DNA of 40,818 nt from an uncultured Flavobacteriales bacterium (GTDB lineage: Bacteria; Bacteroidota; Bacteroidia; Flavobacteriales; Crocinitomicaceae): the NCBI GenBank assembly GCA_946479985.1, contig CAMLIF010000022.1, positions 1 through 40,818 on the forward strand. The letters run 5' to 3'. Below the pieces are notes generated by a model that was given only the letters and a program-made list of their open reading frames with translations, made no database searches and was not told where the DNA came from. The position numbers and the translations under genes are program-made. This document shows, piece after piece, positions 23,459-32,148 of this stretch (position 1 is its first letter; each line of letters starts with the position of its first letter).

Positions 23459-25525
23459 TTAGTACTTTATTACCAATGTGTCCACTGCTCCGGTGTTACC
23501 AATCAGAAGAACACGATACGCGCCTTGAGTAAGTTTTGAAATATCCAGGATCGTATCCATATCATTTATCAATTGATCTATGCATATTCTTCCATCCATC
23601 GAAAGGATCTGTAAACGATCAAATTTCATTGCTGATTCAATGTGAATTTTATCTGAGGTCGGGTTAGGATATATTTTTATATCTGAGGACATTTCTTTTT
23701 TGATACCCACATCGGTTGTTACAAGGAAACAGTCCGATGTAACAGTGCATCCGTTCGCCGTCACCTCTGCAGCATAAGTACCAGTTTCGGACGGTGTAAA
23801 TGTTTGCGCGATCTCTCCCTGAATGGGTATATTACCATGCGCACAATCTATCCACTGGTAGGTTGCATTCGTTTGATTTGCAGTCAGGGTAATTCCATTT
23901 ATTGAAACAGTTTCATCTATCTGATTGATTGTCAAATTCAATGTAATAGTAGAATCACAGCCATTAGAATTTTGAATTATGTATATGTAATCTCCTGAAG
24001 TTGTATAGGTTTGACCGGTCTCTTCCCAAAAATATTGTTCACACCCATTCACAACAGATGTGCTTGCAGATTGGTTAATCGTAAGGTTTAGTGTAATAGT
24101 AGAATCACAGCCGCTAGCATTTGCGTTTCGTAAAATTACAGGGTATGTGCCGCTTTGTGTGTAAGTTACTCCATCAATCGTATAGTCAGTACATTCTGTA
24201 ACGTTAAGCGTACTACTTGTAGGCGTGCAGTATCGTTTTTTAGTCAGTACAAAATTCGGTGACGATACAGCGTCATTTTCCCATCCCGCGCACACTACTC
24301 CATCCGTTTCTTCGAAAATGTAAACAAAATTTTCAAAAAGTGTTGATGGACTATAGTTTACAAAACCATTTGTTCCAATAACCGTATTCAGAATTCCAGC
24401 GCTTGTAATTTCACAAAACACACCCTTTCGGTCATTATAGTTCGCCGTCGAATACCCAGTTCCCGCAAGAAGGCAAGAACCATCTGTCCTCAAAAAAATA
24501 CTTTCAAACCGATCATCCCAATCAGATTCTTCAATTAACAGATAACCCGCATCGTAGTAGCCTGTATCCAGTGCACCATTTTCTGTTACACGAAACAATC
24601 TGGAACTCTCATAATTTGATACAAAAAATTGATTGCTTCCAGTGCTAATTACTAAGAAATCGTCATTTGGAAGTATCTCGAAACTGAGGACGGTATTTGA
24701 AAGTGAGTATGGGTTTCCTGCAAATATGCCATTCGTTCCAAAAGTTGAGTCAATTTCACCATTAGTTAATAACCTACTCATAAAAAACTTGGAATATTCA
24801 TCTTGATCTCCACCAATGACAATTTTACCATCTTGCTGAAGTCTTAACTCTGCGACTGTTGATATGGTAGAATAAATCTGGGTTCCTGATGTAGCGAAGG
24901 AATTATCAAAACTACCATCCGATAAAAATCTGCAGACGATTGCTCTAAAATCATATTGAAAGTTTTGCTCAGTTACACCTCCAGCTACAATTTTGCCGTC
25001 TAACTGAACCGCAACTGATAGAAGGTCATCATCCCTATTAACACTATTAAATATACGGTAGCCAATTCCGTTAAACGTAGAATCGATTTGTCCATTGGGC
25101 ATTAATCTACCGATAAAAGCGTCAGAGTTAACCGTAGGTGAACTTGAAATAACTCTCCCAACAAAGACGAGCTTACCATCAGGTTGAAGCGCAATTCCAT
25201 GGATCACATCGCTAATCCGGTTCAATATATCCAAGGTGACCACTCCATTATTACCAAAAGAGGTATCGTATGATCCGTTCGGAAGTACTTTTACAAACGC
25301 GCATACTGTCGAATTTGAACTCGTTGTAAATCCGGCCATGTAATAATTCCCGGCTGCATCTCTTAAAGAACAATTTGAAAGATCACCTGATCCTGGTGGA
25401 ACAAGATCAAGATGTGAAACACCATCTGCTCCAAAATTATAAATGGGAAAATAATTTTGAGTGTAAGCGTTTTGTTGCGTTCCACACAAACAACAGAAAA
25501 GGAGTAATGTAAGGAGTTGTTTCAT
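23459..25525 (-). CDS. Large secreted delta-60 repeat protein with type IX sorting domain
   Basis: The 688 residues have a signal peptide (KQLLTLLLFCCLCGTQQNAYTQ), then about six delta-60/DUF5122-type repeats: lines such as LQPDGKLVFVGRV, MPNGQIDSTFNGIGY and LSDGSFDNSFATSG that form a beta-propeller. Next come two near-identical SGCDST(I)TLNLTINQ segments (about 465-530). The C-terminus, DIKIYPNPTSDKIHIES...GAYRVLLIGNTGAVDTLVIKY (read in parts), is a type IX (Por) sorting domain, so the protein is exported to the surface or medium. Binding target unknown. Confidence 0.88.
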   Translation of the reverse strand: MKQLLTLLLFCCLCGTQQNAYTQNYFPIYNFGADGVSHLDLVPPGSGDLSNCSLRDAAGNYYMAGFTTSSNSTVCAFVKVLPNGSYDTSFGNNGVVTLDILNRISDVIHGIALQPDGKLVFVGRVISSSPTVNSDAFIGRLMPNGQIDSTFNGIGYRIFNSVNRDDDLLSVAVQLDGKIVAGGVTEQNFQYDFRAIVCRFLSDGSFDNSFATSGTQIYSTISTVAELRLQQDGKIVIGGDQDEYSKFFMSRLLTNGEIDSTFGTNGIFAGNPYSLSNTVLSFEILPNDDFLVISTGSNQFFVSNYESSRLFRVTENGALDTGYYDAGYLLIEESDWDDRFESIFLRTDGSCLLAGTGYSTANYNDRKGVFCEITSAGILNTVIGTNGFVNYSPSTLFENFVYIFEETDGVVCAGWENDAVSSPNFVLTKKRYCTPTSSTLNVTECTDYTIDGVTYTQSGTYPVILRNANASGCDSTITLNLTINQSASTSVVNGCEQYFWEETGQTYTTSGDYIYIIQNSNGCDSTITLNLTINQIDETVSINGITLTANQTNATYQWIDCAHGNIPIQGEIAQTFTPSETGTYAAEVTANGCTVTSDCFLVTTDVGIKKEMSSDIKIYPNPTSDKIHIESAMKFDRLQILSMDGRICIDQLINDMDTILDISKLTQGAYRVLLIGNTGAVDTLVIKY

Positions 25526-25762
25526 GGTGATTTGTTAGTGCATGAGTATTAGATATCTGACCAAGGTAACAATTTCGCAAACACCAAATAAAAAATAGCA
25601 GTTTTTATTTCAAGTGATATATTAGATGATCTGGTGACCCAGTTTGGATTAAATATCCCATTCGTTTTTGTTCGTGATGAGCATGGAATCCCTTTGCGCT
25701 TAGGCACAACTTGATTTTTTCATTTATCAGCTTATACAAGTGAACTTGTAACACGGTAAAAT

Positions 25763-25800
25763 GAAAGGAATCCAGATGCATTTGCATCTGGATTCCTTTC
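25763..25800. repeat. Perfect 18-bp hairpin
   Basis: GAAAGGAATCCAGATGCA (25763-25780), two T, then its exact reverse complement (25783-25800). No T-run follows on the plus strand, so it is not a plain terminator there; it abuts the GTGACC repeat copy. Confidence 0.85.
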
Positions 25801-25876
25801 GTGACCTCAAGCGGGGAAACTTCTAACTATTTGATGGAGGATTTGGAGCTGGTTATACAACTTGAGACTATTGATT
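25801..25876 (+). repeat. Second copy of the 23300 'GTGACC' segment
   Basis: The first 28 bases (GTGACCTCAAGCGGGGAAAC and the next eight) are identical to 23300-23327. Similarity continues through ATGGAGGATTTGGA. It reads VTSSGETSN, YLMEDLELVIQLE, then a stop, in the same frame as the tail of the 23060-23407 open frame. Confidence 0.75.
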
Positions 25877-25933
25877 AATGTGAAGTCTGAATGAAATTTG
25901 AATTATAAAGTTTTTAGTGCAGTGTCGGAATTT

Positions 25934-26986
25934 TTATTTCCAAAATTTCCACCACTTTTTGGAAGATTCACTTACGGGTTTAACTGGATTGTAATTTTCA
26001 TTCCAAGTCCCTCCAATTAACTTACCCTTCTCAATGTCGAATGTAAAAGGAACCCATTCCTCAGTTTTGCTATTAGGTTCATAAGAGAGACCATGAACAA
26101 AGTCATTTTCGTCAATACGAAGTTTCACTATTCCGTCGTGTGAAATTTGAACAGAATGCCAATAAGCACCATTACGTGCAACAATTGTTAAACGTGTAGA
26201 GTCTTGCAAAACATATCCGCCATTCTTACGTTTCAGAATCACCTCATAACTATCACCGAAATTAGAAATCGGATTTTTCAATCCTGGATGCATTACATAA
26301 CATGCTCCACCCGAAATAACTAAGAATAGGTGTCTATCCAAATCAACAATAGTATTTAATGATGTAATTCCAGGTTGAAAATTGGCTACCCAATTCGTTT
26401 TATCAGGATTGTAAAACCGGATAACAAAGCCTTCGGAATGAAAAGCCATACCATTATGAGTAACCGAATTATACATTGGCCCAAAAGCTGGTAGTGAACT
26501 CAGGATTTCATAGGTGGGATTCTCATCCCAATACAATTTAGCTTGATACCTTGAAAAAGATGATTTGTAGTCTCCATAATTCGAAACATCAAAGTCGGAT
26601 TCCGTTGTAAAATAATCTAGCATTGTTTCAGCATAGTATTCATCATTTTCGTCTACATTTTTTATTGTATGCTTTAATATCTCACCTTCTTTAATGACAA
26701 GCTGATAAAAGTCAATTGGACAATCACCTTGTTCAGAATAATGAAATAAAACAAAAGTCCTCAGTTGCAGTCGATCGATGAGCCTAACAACATCCAAATA
26801 CTCATCTTTAGTCTTAGCTATTAATTCTTCCAATGAACTGAATGTTACAAAATGATCAACTAGCGATGTTACATCAAAGTAATCAATCGGTAATAACAGG
26901 TAACCATTATCAAAAAAATGAACAATATCCTTAGGAATTGATTCGGGAAATTCCTTTGTGATCAACATGGAGGTATTTTGACTCAT
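25934..26986 (-). CDS. Uncharacterised cytoplasmic protein
   Basis: The 350 residues begin without a signal peptide. The N-terminal half is mixed helix/strand with a long acidic run (about 118-132: NVDENDEYYAETMLD). The C-terminal half is beta-rich and contains NGAYWHSVQISHDGIVKLRIDEND and WVPFTFDIEKGKLIGGTW (read in parts), a layout I have seen in unnamed conserved proteins of varied bacteria. The end is strongly basic/aromatic (KKWWKFWK). I cannot assign a function. It is a lone minus-strand gene between two repeat-rich gaps. Confidence 0.72.
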   Translation of the reverse strand: MSQNTSMLITKEFPESIPKDIVHFFDNGYLLLPIDYFDVTSLVDHFVTFSSLEELIAKTKDEYLDVVRLIDRLQLRTFVLFHYSEQGDCPIDFYQLVIKEGEILKHTIKNVDENDEYYAETMLDYFTTESDFDVSNYGDYKSSFSRYQAKLYWDENPTYEILSSLPAFGPMYNSVTHNGMAFHSEGFVIRFYNPDKTNWVANFQPGITSLNTIVDLDRHLFLVISGGACYVMHPGLKNPISNFGDSYEVILKRKNGGYVLQDSTRLTIVARNGAYWHSVQISHDGIVKLRIDENDFVHGLSYEPNSKTEEWVPFTFDIEKGKLIGGTWNENYNPVKPVSESSKKWWKFWK

Positions 26987-27099
26987 GATTTCCTCTGAAT
27001 TAGATGTTAATGGTATAAATATAAGTTTAGATTTGTCAATCTATTAATATTGTGATAGAAGATTTGGAATCTTTACTACAATCTCCTCCACTCTCGATC

Positions 27100-27147
27100 C
27101 TCACACTCACACTGAAAGAAAAAGCACACCAAAAGTGTGAGTGTGAG
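27100..27147. repeat. 14-bp perfect inverted repeat, CTCACACTCACACT
   Basis: CTCACACTCACACT (27100-27113) and AGTGTGAGTGTGAG (27134-27147) are exact reverse complements with a 20-base loop. The sequence is itself a simple CACT/CTCA-type repeat, so strand slippage could have created it. Confidence 0.8.
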
Positions 27148-27169
27148 AGCTAGTTTTGAGGGCAAAAAG

Positions 27170-27201
27170 AAAAAGCGAACTACTTTCGTAATTCGCTTTT
27201 T
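27170..27201. terminator. Hairpin with A/T tails, bidirectional terminator-like
   Basis: AAAAAGCGAACTAC (27170-27183) faces GTAATTCGCTTTTT (27188-27201) with one mismatch and the loop TTTC. T-runs exist on both strands. No gene directly needs it on the plus side; on the minus side it follows the tRNA-like fragment and lies downstream of the 27318 gene's stop. Confidence 0.6.
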
Positions 27202-27207
27202 CTTTTT

Positions 27208-27244
27208 GTGACTCGTCAGGATTCAAACCTGCCTTCACCGACCT
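27208..27244 (-). pseudogene. tRNA 3'-end-like fragment (T-arm and acceptor strand)
   Basis: On the minus strand the sequence reads ...GGCAGGTTTGAATCCTGACG..., a T-arm with loop TTTGAAT and a 4-bp stem, followed by an acceptor-like tail and the hairpin. No matching 5' acceptor, D-arm or anticodon arm is found upstream, so this is not a whole tRNA; it could be an attachment-site remnant. Confidence 0.4.
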
Positions 27245-27317
27245 CAAAAAGTATAATAAACTGAACAATTAAGCCCAATCGTATCATGGCATAAATTAAT
27301 CCTTGTACTTTATTGCA

Positions 27318-29513
27318 CTAATCCAACCTGAATGTAATTGGCACTATAAATGAACTGCGAACAACTTCACCCTTCAATTTCGCAGGATTCCACTTCGGCA
27401 TGAGTTTTACCACACGAATGGCTTCCCGGTCACATTCCGGGCAATCAGTGATTTTCTTTTTAACGATTATTTCCGTGAGTGAACCGTCTTTTTCAACTAC
27501 AAATTGTAAATAGCATCTTCCTTCAAGACCTTCTTCCACGGCCAACTGCGGGTATTTTAAGTTTTTTGCAAGAAAAGCTATCATTGCGGTGTTTCCTCCC
27601 GGGAAAGAAGCTTGTTCATCAACTTCCGAAGTAGTATACAGCTTAACCGTATCTGCTTTCTGAACTGGTGGGAGCGGAGCTGGAGGATCAGGAAAACCAC
27701 GATCGGCTATTATTACGGGTTTAGGTGGAATTAAAGCGCTGTTTCCGTAAAGATCTATTCCGTAAGATCCTGATTCTTCATTCCAGTTAAAGAAACCTTC
27801 AGTCATGTAATTTACGGTATGAGGAACGGTTTTGTAAAGTTTTCCGGAAATAGAAAAGATCTTGCTGGTGTCGCCTGATGTGCAGATCAATCCGCTGGGT
27901 GTGACTTTAATGGTTTGATAAGCAGCAGGAATAATCGTTTTACCGCTATTCGTAATTACGCCCTTTCTGCTATTATCAGAATAGATCAGGTAACCTTTCG
28001 GAATACCTTTTCGTGCTCCGTGAACATTTTCAGAGTAAGCCAGCGGAGTTAACTTCTCATATTGAAAAGGAAGAATAATTTTGTTGTTAGCGCCAACCAG
28101 ACCGTATTTTCCGTCGTATTGTACTGTTGCATTGTTTTCAATGTCGTTATATTTCAATTCGCTGTAGAGGCATGGAATAATGAACGATCCGGTTTGATCA
28201 ACCACACCGTGCCGTTTGCCGCTGCTTTGCGTTGAATCGTCCTGCATAACAACCATGTAATTCGATGCGGCAATTCCGATGTTGTATTTACACGGTAAGA
28301 TCCACGTTAACGTTTTTACATTGAACAATCCGGTTTGATAATACATTTTTTCTTTGGCTAACACGTAAATCTCGTTGTCTTTATAAGATAATCCATATTC
28401 GTAATAAGCACTGAATTGGGGTTCTTCAATTACTTTTCCGCTCAGGTCGAAAATCCCGATTTGTTTAACACCGTTATTGTTTACCGTTGCAATAAAGCAA
28501 TTCCCCAATTTCGGTTCTACAATTTCAGAATAGATCGGTTCCAATATAGTTCTTCCGTTTGAATCCAGTACACCAACATTCTTGTCAACCCGGTAAGTCA
28601 GGAATTGACCGTTGTAAGACAGTACGTTATATTCAATAGGTATTTTTAAGATCCCGGATTTATTGATATACCCGAATTTATCATTGCGCTGTGCAATAAA
28701 ACCGTTCAAAGCAGAACGATCGGCTAACTGAAGCCACTGGTATTCAGTATTCAAAATGGTTTTTCCGGAGGAGGACAGTACCCCGATCATTCCGCCTTTT
28801 TGAGTGAAGAGCACAAAGCCATTTCCGGCTTTTTCATACATGATCTCCTCGTATTCAAGCGGAACGGTTACAATTCCTCCACGCGACAAAATAGCTTTTT
28901 TGCGATCTTTTGTACCAATAAAAAAGCATTTGGCATCATTAGTCAGGTACTCCAGTTTCTCGTAGATAACTGGAACGATCTCCTTTCCCTGGTAATCACA
29001 TATCCCGTAGAAATAGCCGTTTTGTACCAGGAAAAAAAGGTAGTTTTCTACAGTCGTAAGTTCATAAACACCATCATATTTCGGCTGAACAATGATCTTG
29101 TCCCTGATCTTGTAACCAACCTTGTCATTTTTAGAAAAGGTTCCGGTAACCGGGTAATAACCTTTCATTTTTATTGATTCAGGTCGATATTCAACTATAT
29201 CATCATCGTCAAAATCTTCATAATATTCCATCGGGGGTGAGTAGAATCCGTAGTGTTTTGCCAGTGCGTCGTGATCTGTGAATTCTTTCCTGTTCAGGTC
29301 TACATAAATCCACTTATTATTTTTAATTACTTGAGCTGCCATTCCTTTTTTATTGGGAAGCGAGTCGAAAATTCCAATGAGCGAATAGTTTCGTTGTTTG
29401 CAGAAACTTTTAAAAGCATCACCGCTTACATGACCAAAATCATCGGGCTTAAAAGGCTGGGAAATAGCGCTGAATGATAAATAAATGACAAATGTTGAGA
29501 GCAGGAACTTCAT
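27318..29513 (-). CDS. Exported WG-repeat protein with C-terminal TonB domain
   Basis: The 731-residue form starts at ATG 29513, giving a signal peptide (KFLLSTFVIYLSFSAISQ); a frame upstream adds 51 residues that lack one. Most of the protein is many WG-type repeats, with lines such as KFGYINKSGILKIPIEYN, KYGLVGANNKIILPFQYE and RKGVITNSGKTIIPAAYQ. The last about 90 residues, FPGGNTAMIAFLAKNLKYP...GRCYLQFVVEKDGSL...MPKWNPAKLKGEVVRSSFIVPITF (read in parts), form a TonB C-terminal domain. TonB normally links inner-membrane energy to outer-membrane receptors. Joined to a beta-repeat periplasmic region, it likely has a structural/sensing role (inference). Confidence 0.87.
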   Translation of the reverse strand: MKFLLSTFVIYLSFSAISQPFKPDDFGHVSGDAFKSFCKQRNYSLIGIFDSLPNKKGMAAQVIKNNKWIYVDLNRKEFTDHDALAKHYGFYSPPMEYYEDFDDDDIVEYRPESIKMKGYYPVTGTFSKNDKVGYKIRDKIIVQPKYDGVYELTTVENYLFFLVQNGYFYGICDYQGKEIVPVIYEKLEYLTNDAKCFFIGTKDRKKAILSRGGIVTVPLEYEEIMYEKAGNGFVLFTQKGGMIGVLSSSGKTILNTEYQWLQLADRSALNGFIAQRNDKFGYINKSGILKIPIEYNVLSYNGQFLTYRVDKNVGVLDSNGRTILEPIYSEIVEPKLGNCFIATVNNNGVKQIGIFDLSGKVIEEPQFSAYYEYGLSYKDNEIYVLAKEKMYYQTGLFNVKTLTWILPCKYNIGIAASNYMVVMQDDSTQSSGKRHGVVDQTGSFIIPCLYSELKYNDIENNATVQYDGKYGLVGANNKIILPFQYEKLTPLAYSENVHGARKGIPKGYLIYSDNSRKGVITNSGKTIIPAAYQTIKVTPSGLICTSGDTSKIFSISGKLYKTVPHTVNYMTEGFFNWNEESGSYGIDLYGNSALIPPKPVIIADRGFPDPPAPLPPVQKADTVKLYTTSEVDEQASFPGGNTAMIAFLAKNLKYPQLAVEEGLEGRCYLQFVVEKDGSLTEIIVKKKITDCPECDREAIRVVKLMPKWNPAKLKGEVVRSSFIVPITFRLD

Positions 29514-29595
29514 AATCTGAAAATACTGGTTTATTTGAAAGATTGAATGGTGAAAATTCTCTGGGGTATGAATTATTGAGTGTAGGGGGGGTATT

Positions 29596-30645
29596 TTATT
29601 CCTGCAACTCATAGAAGTAATAAGTAAATTTATTATCCCAGTAAGTTTCACCAATATTGGTCTCATGTTTTTGAATGATCAGGTACTTTCCTTCTGCCGA
29701 CCAATAAACGATCCGGGGTTCTTTCCAGGGAGAATATTCAAATTTCCATTCTTTGGCTTCGTAAATCTGTTTTCCGCTCAGCAGGTTTGAATCACCTAAA
29801 AAATAAGCATTGCTTTTATACGGATTATCAATATATCCGTGATGTAATCTGAATTTTTGATTCAGGAACGGATCATCAGATGAATGTATCATTCTGAATG
29901 TTTGATCCGGGACAATTCCAAAGGCAGAATTTGTATCCGTAACCCACGAACTCAACTCTAATAATAATGTGGGATACAAGAGATAATCAATACTGTCAAT
30001 AAGTCTTTCCAGCGAATTGAATTGGTTTGTTTCTGAGGATGACCAATTATGATATGTCTCGGTACCGGTGAACTGAACATACAATTGGTCCATTTCATCG
30101 GAGTACATTTTTCGTTTTTGAGTAAATTCTTGTACTTCATAAGGTGAAAAGCGTTTCATGTACCAGTTCGAAAGCTGAGTTGAATCACTCAGTTTGATAA
30201 TATCCCGCTGAAAGTTGTCTCCGTAAAGAACACTTTCGATAGATTCTCCATTGCATATTAAAGTGGTACTATTTCCACGAATAGTAGTTCGTAAAGACAG
30301 TGAATCTTTTAAGTATTCGCATGTTTGAAATAGGAATATTTTGTTTTCTAAAGTGTCATTTGAGGTACATTTCAACCGAATTACCTTCCATAATAGTTGA
30401 TTGAAACTCTTTTTGAGTTCTGTTTCAGCCGCAATTGCTTTATTCTTTGTAATGGTCGAAGTGTCAAAATAAGATAGTTGAAATGATTGTTCTGAATGAC
30501 CAAAGTTCCTGTGATGATAATCAACCTGAAGCCCTTGTTTTGGTAATGGTTGACATTCCTGTGCGTTTATTGCCGCAGTTGCACCAAGCGACAAGACAAG
30601 AAAAAGACCACGACAACAAAATGGAATAGTTTGTTTCAAATACAT
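29596..30645 (-). CDS. Secreted protein of unknown function
   Basis: Using ATG 30645 the protein has 349 residues with a signal peptide (hydrophobic RGLFLVLSLGATAAINAQ); ATG 30663 is an alternative that adds six residues. The mature part has four cysteines, acidic and aromatic patches, and a C-terminal beta-rich end (YLIIQKHETNIGETYWDNKF...). No type IX sorting domain and no recognised motif. It starts upstream of the WG/TonB gene on the same strand, 82 bases apart, and may be cotranscribed with it. Confidence 0.7.
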   Translation of the reverse strand: MYLKQTIPFCCRGLFLVLSLGATAAINAQECQPLPKQGLQVDYHHRNFGHSEQSFQLSYFDTSTITKNKAIAAETELKKSFNQLLWKVIRLKCTSNDTLENKIFLFQTCEYLKDSLSLRTTIRGNSTTLICNGESIESVLYGDNFQRDIIKLSDSTQLSNWYMKRFSPYEVQEFTQKRKMYSDEMDQLYVQFTGTETYHNWSSSETNQFNSLERLIDSIDYLLYPTLLLELSSWVTDTNSAFGIVPDQTFRMIHSSDDPFLNQKFRLHHGYIDNPYKSNAYFLGDSNLLSGKQIYEAKEWKFEYSPWKEPRIVYWSAEGKYLIIQKHETNIGETYWDNKFTYYFYELQE

Positions 30646-30772
30646 AAACTCGTATACAAACAAAGAAAGAAACAGTTCACAACTGTGGGAATAATGTAAC
30701 TTATTTCGGTGATTTCATAATACAATTCTTCCCGGCGATTTTGATCTTTGCATTACAACAAGGTGGTGTAAC

Positions 30773-31030
30773 ATGAAATTAATGGCTATGATATATCAGT
30801 TAAATCCTGTGATTTTGGTTGAAACACCACTTGGGCAGGGACAGGCAATTTTTATCATTGACTATGGTATGCATCTGAATTCGTGTTGGATAGTTGCTTT
30901 GGTTGATGATGGAGTAATAAAGCATTTTGATTGCAAAGATGTAATACTTGCTACTAATCATACTTACGGAATGAACCTGGTAAAACACAAGAATAATCGG
31001 AAAGTTGAAATTATAGGAGCATCGAAATGA
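30773..31030 (+). CDS. Small conserved protein of unknown function
   Basis: The 85-residue protein begins NPVILVETPLGQGQAIFIIDYG and continues SCWIVALVDDGVIKHFDCKDVILATNHT (read in parts). This 'TPLG-G-A-F-IDYG...HFD' pattern is that of small conserved Bacteroidota proteins that I have met without any assigned function. Beta-rich, no signal peptide. A GATCTTTG box (one mismatch to the -7 consensus) lies at 30743-30750. A strong terminator follows at 31098. Confidence 0.75.
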   Translation: MKLMAMIYQLNPVILVETPLGQGQAIFIIDYGMHLNSCWIVALVDDGVIKHFDCKDVILATNHTYGMNLVKHKNNRKVEIIGASK

Positions 31031-31097
31031 TTCAGCATAAACACTACTTATGAATATAATAACGCGTTGCTGACAGTAAAGCGTTTGAGTTACAGGG

Positions 31098-31125
31098 AAA
31101 GCGGTTCTTCGGAGTCGCTTTTTTT
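31098..31125 (+). terminator. Intrinsic terminator with UUCG tetraloop
   Basis: AAAGCGGTTC (31098-31107), loop TTCG, then GAGTCGCTTT (31112-31121) and a T-run to 31125. All ten pairs form, two as G-U. Confidence 0.88.
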
Positions 31126-31179
31126 ATAATCCACTAATGTAATAACCTTATTTTAGTGATCTAATTCAATCATGTTGGA

Positions 31180-31629
31180 ATGAAAAAACTCTTCGCCTTC
31201 TTAATCTTTACACTCCTGCTGCATTCTGCATTCGGGCAAGCCTGCGGGATTTACCGGATCAGGTATATCGGGTTCGTTACTTCAGAAAAAGGAACAATTT
31301 CCAGTATTGAATTTCCAACTACCCAATTTTTGAGCGGGTTGGAAAAGATTTCTTCAGAAAGTGCATTTGTTGAAGCCCAACTGTATGACAGGGAATTTGA
31401 ACTGGATATCAAATCGCATTTGGGAACGCCTTATTCTGATGTAGAATCGTTAATGAAATTTTACAAATCAAAATCGCCGGTTTTTAAAATGAAAGCGGTA
31501 GTATATGACGGATCTGTTAAGCAAGAGCTTATTGTTGACATAAATTGGAACGAAATTGAAGTTACGCTTATTGACGATGGCAACCCGGGGGCGATGTTCG
31601 AATTCAGGTTTAAGGAAATAGTTCTTTAA
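31180..31629 (+). CDS. Small secreted protein of unknown function
   Basis: This 149-residue protein has a signal peptide (KKLFAFLIFTLLLHSAFGQ) and a mature beta-rich part that starts CGIYRIRYIGFVTS. It contains SKSPVFKMKAVVYDGSVKQELIVDINWNEIEVTLIDDG (read in parts). No cysteine pair, sorting domain or known motif. The stop codon (31627-31629) overlaps an exact -7 box for the next gene. Not recognised. Confidence 0.75.
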   Translation: MKKLFAFLIFTLLLHSAFGQACGIYRIRYIGFVTSEKGTISSIEFPTTQFLSGLEKISSESAFVEAQLYDREFELDIKSHLGTPYSDVESLMKFYKSKSPVFKMKAVVYDGSVKQELIVDINWNEIEVTLIDDGNPGAMFEFRFKEIVL

Positions 31630-31634
31630 CTTTG
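31627..31634 (+). promoter_or_regulatory. Candidate -7 promoter box (TAACTTTG)
   Basis: Exact TAnnTTTG match that overlaps the stop codon of the upstream gene, 68 bases before ATG 31703. Confidence 0.45.
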
Positions 31635-31702
31635 GTATAAATTGAGAAATTACAGGTGATTATGCTTTTTGTGACCAATCGGAAATTCATATTTTAAGAA
31701 GT

Positions 31703-32116
31703 ATGAAAACACATACAACCAATTACTTTGATACGTTTATCGCAATTTCGGATGATTCCCCAATTGGAAAAGGAGAGGAACCGCCGAAAAAAGGTGATAA
31801 GTTAACGGCGGCCAATATTCAGTTTGACATGATTAGCCGGAATCCGTATAAATATTCTTCTGATGATGTGTTGTTTCAGGTTTTTGCCGACAAGAACGAC
31901 CTGATCGAAACGGAATATAAAGATGCAAGAAATCATTTTTTTTCGAAAGGCCAGCCATGCTTCCGGGCTTCACCTTTAACAAAACGCTATGGCTGGGGAA
32001 TTCATTTTGATAAGGAAGGAAAAATGGCACTCTACGGCTCGGAAAGTGAAGAATACAAGCGGTTCATCGATGATCAAAGCCTGACTGTTGTTAAGGCCAT
32101 GAAATCGAGCAGATGA
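31703..32116 (+). CDS. DUF6157 family protein
   Basis: This 137-residue protein follows the DUF6157 template: KTHTTNYFDTFIAISDDSP at the start, then PPKKGDKLTAANIQFDMI, PYKYSSDDVLFQVFA, FSKGQPCFRASPLTKRYGWGIHFDKEGKMALYG and a final VVKAMKSSR (read in parts). No signal peptide; cytoplasmic. The function of the family is not known. It has its own -7 box. Assignment is firm. Confidence 0.9.
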   Translation: MKTHTTNYFDTFIAISDDSPIGKGEEPPKKGDKLTAANIQFDMISRNPYKYSSDDVLFQVFADKNDLIETEYKDARNHFFSKGQPCFRASPLTKRYGWGIHFDKEGKMALYGSESEEYKRFIDDQSLTVVKAMKSSR

Positions 32117-32148
32117 ACCTAAGTTGAATCCGGTTGTAACCTTGAGCT

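Larger units (their letters stand above)
25526..25933. other. Gene-free interval with inverted repeats and a duplicated fragment
   Basis: No credible gene. An open stretch on the plus strand (about 25582-25709) encodes ...LVTQFGLNIPFVFVRD... without a start codon and may be a scrap of a gene. TACAAGT/ACTTGTA (25735-25750), the hairpin 25763-25800 and the repeat copy 25801-25876 follow. Confidence 0.5.
26987..27317. other. Gene-free interval with inverted repeat, hairpin and tRNA-like scrap
   Basis: No gene is visible. From left to right: an AGAAGATTTGGAAT segment at 27057 similar to parts of the 23300 and 25801 repeats; the inverted repeat 27100-27147; the hairpin 27170-27201; and a tRNA-3'-like fragment at 27208. 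Confidence 0.6.

Noticed and set aside
25605..25787. 60-codon minus-strand frame
   Set aside because: Runs through the perfect hairpin and a gene-free gap; no protein-like conservation visible.
27208..27300. Intact tRNA gene on the minus strand
   Set aside because: Only the T-arm and acceptor tail can be found; no D-arm, anticodon arm or 5' acceptor strand.
28800..29177. 125-codon plus-strand frame
   Set aside because: Shadow of the WG-repeat/TonB gene on the other strand.
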